Below, piece after piece: positions 21,061-21,462 of a DNA stretch of 21,462 nt. Positions within the stretch are counted from its first letter, which is position 1, and each line of letters begins with the position of its first letter. This DNA comes from an uncultured Flavobacteriales bacterium. Its GTDB lineage: Bacteria > Bacteroidota > Bacteroidia > Flavobacteriales > Weeksellaceae. The stretch is taken from the NCBI GenBank assembly GCA_937876095.1, contig CALFIE010000078.1, forward strand, positions 1 through 21,462, in the 5' to 3' direction. Below the pieces are notes generated by a model. The model ran no database searches and was not told where the DNA came from. It saw only the letters and a list, made by a program, of their open reading frames with translations. The translations under genes were made by a program, and so were the position numbers.

Positions 21061-21209
21061 ACATCGTCTTGGCCATTTACAATGCGTGCGTATACTGACC
21101 ATTGCAGCATGTCGTAACCGTCTTGCAGTAAAAAGCGGCGGAACAGTGTGTAAGCACGCTTATCCGCTTTTGTAAGGGTGGGAAGATCAAAAAATACCAT
21201 GATGCGCAT
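21051..21209 (-). CDS. cas2: Truncated Cas2 (type II-like), N-terminal part only
   Basis: Cas2 is the structural partner of Cas1 in CRISPR spacer integration. Starting at ATG 21209 (minus), about 53 residues match type II Cas2 proteins: MRIMVFFDLPTLTKADKR with the conserved D8, AYTLFRRFLLQDGYDMLQWSVYARI, and NGQDDVKKH. A complete Cas2 has about 100 residues, including a C-terminal strand after LPP-type sequence. Here the frame runs into the terminator of the HIT gene and ends at a stop near 21009 after an unrelated tail (LKLILVMHFF). No cas1, cas9 or repeat array is near. It is a fragment joined to foreign DNA at both ends and not a working gene. Confidence 0.8.
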
Positions 21210-21462
21210 AAACCTCCTTCCTCATCGCGAAGAGGCGAAAAAGGCTCGGCGGGAGCAGTTTTTTGTCTTGTCAGGGCTGATTGCTACCCTAGGGGCGCTG
21301 ATCGTATTCGCCGTATTTACACTAATTGGTTCGGCAATCAGTAGCCAGGATAGCTCGAACAATTTCCTCAAGGCTGAAATCGCCGTCCTTGACAAGCAAT
21401 TAGATCAGATCAAGCGCTTGAAGGAACAGACTCAAGCGCTGCTGTCGCGCAAGCAAGTGATC
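21199..21462 (+). CDS. pilN: 5' part of type IV pilus assembly protein PilN, proteobacterial
   Basis: PilN is a bitopic inner-membrane protein of the PilMNOP alignment complex of type IV pili. The frame from ATG 21199 stays open to the window end, 88 codons. The product begins MMRINLLPHREEAKKARR, the cytoplasmic PilN motif (INLLPHR) that binds PilM, then a transmembrane helix (about 22-46, FVLSGLIATLGALIVFAVFTLIGSA), then a periplasmic coiled coil (NNFLKAEIAVLDKQLDQIKRLKEQTQALLSRKQVI). GC content and codon use differ sharply from the rest of the window and fit a betaproteobacterium. It overlaps the cas2 start by 11 bases in the opposite direction. The pilM gene that should precede it is absent. 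Confidence 0.85.
   Translation, partial: MMRINLLPHREEAKKARREQFFVLSGLIATLGALIVFAVFTLIGSAISSQDSSNNFLKAEIAVLDKQLDQIKRLKEQTQALLSRKQVI

Noticed and set aside
20521..21200. Possible CRISPR array or cas operon near the cas2 fragment
   Set aside because: No direct repeats with spacers and no cas1 or cas9 frames are present; the fragment is bounded by chimeric joints.

Overview
The first 21 kb come from an AT-rich member of the Bacteroidota, most likely class Flavobacteriia (Chryseobacterium/Cloacibacterium-like). The evidence is the low-GC codon use, A-rich leaders without strong Shine-Dalgarno sites, several TAnnTTTG-type -7 promoter elements, and the family content: DUF6624, an HTH_34 regulator, a Rieske-like lipoprotein and a long PaaZ. 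The last ~400 bases are not from this organism. A piece of a type II-like cas2 gene (minus strand) is followed by the 5' end of a proteobacterial pilN (plus strand) with much higher GC. Both joints fall in short shared words, so the right end looks like a chimeric join and not a natural gene neighbourhood.

Region 1 (76-12192) is a phenylacetate (paa) catabolic operon on the plus strand. In order it carries paaA, paaB, paaC and paaD (ring epoxidase subunits and maturation factor), paaG (epoxide-to-oxepin isomerase), paaH (3-hydroxyacyl-CoA dehydrogenase), a 68-residue membrane protein, paaI (thioesterase), paaZ (ring opening and semialdehyde oxidation, here with an extra C-terminal DinB/DUF1569-like domain) and a paaF-like hydratase. 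paaE, paaJ and paaK are not in the window. Four unrelated genes interrupt the operon: a secreted protein between paaA and paaB, a lipoprotein between paaC and paaD, and a GT-C-like membrane protein plus a DUF6624 protein between paaI and paaZ. The lipoprotein gene overlaps the TTG start of paaD. Most intergenic gaps hold degenerate arrays of 7-, 8- or 9-base units, commonly as two inverted arms, with stop or start codons lying inside the arms.

Region 2 (12300-17534) is a module of unknown role: three small or medium membrane proteins, one large polytopic DUF4153/DUF4173-like membrane protein, a compact winged-helix regulator, a membrane-anchored metallophosphoesterase, and a Coq4-like protein with an intact HDxxH-x11-E motif. 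Two promoters in it share 24 of 25 bases, including a palindrome (AAAGTACTTT) placed 6 bases after the -7 element. This suggests co-regulation, perhaps by the encoded regulator.

Region 3 (17623-21060) is ordinary chromosome: a lipoprotein, then on the minus strand an FKBP-type prolyl isomerase, D-aminoacyl-tRNA deacylase and a degenerate Rieske-like lipoprotein, then greA (with a terminator-like hairpin in its leader) and an HIT-family hydrolase on the plus strand.

Region 4 (about 21050-21462) is the chimeric tail. All assignments come from reading the sequence and remembered family features; no database search was run.
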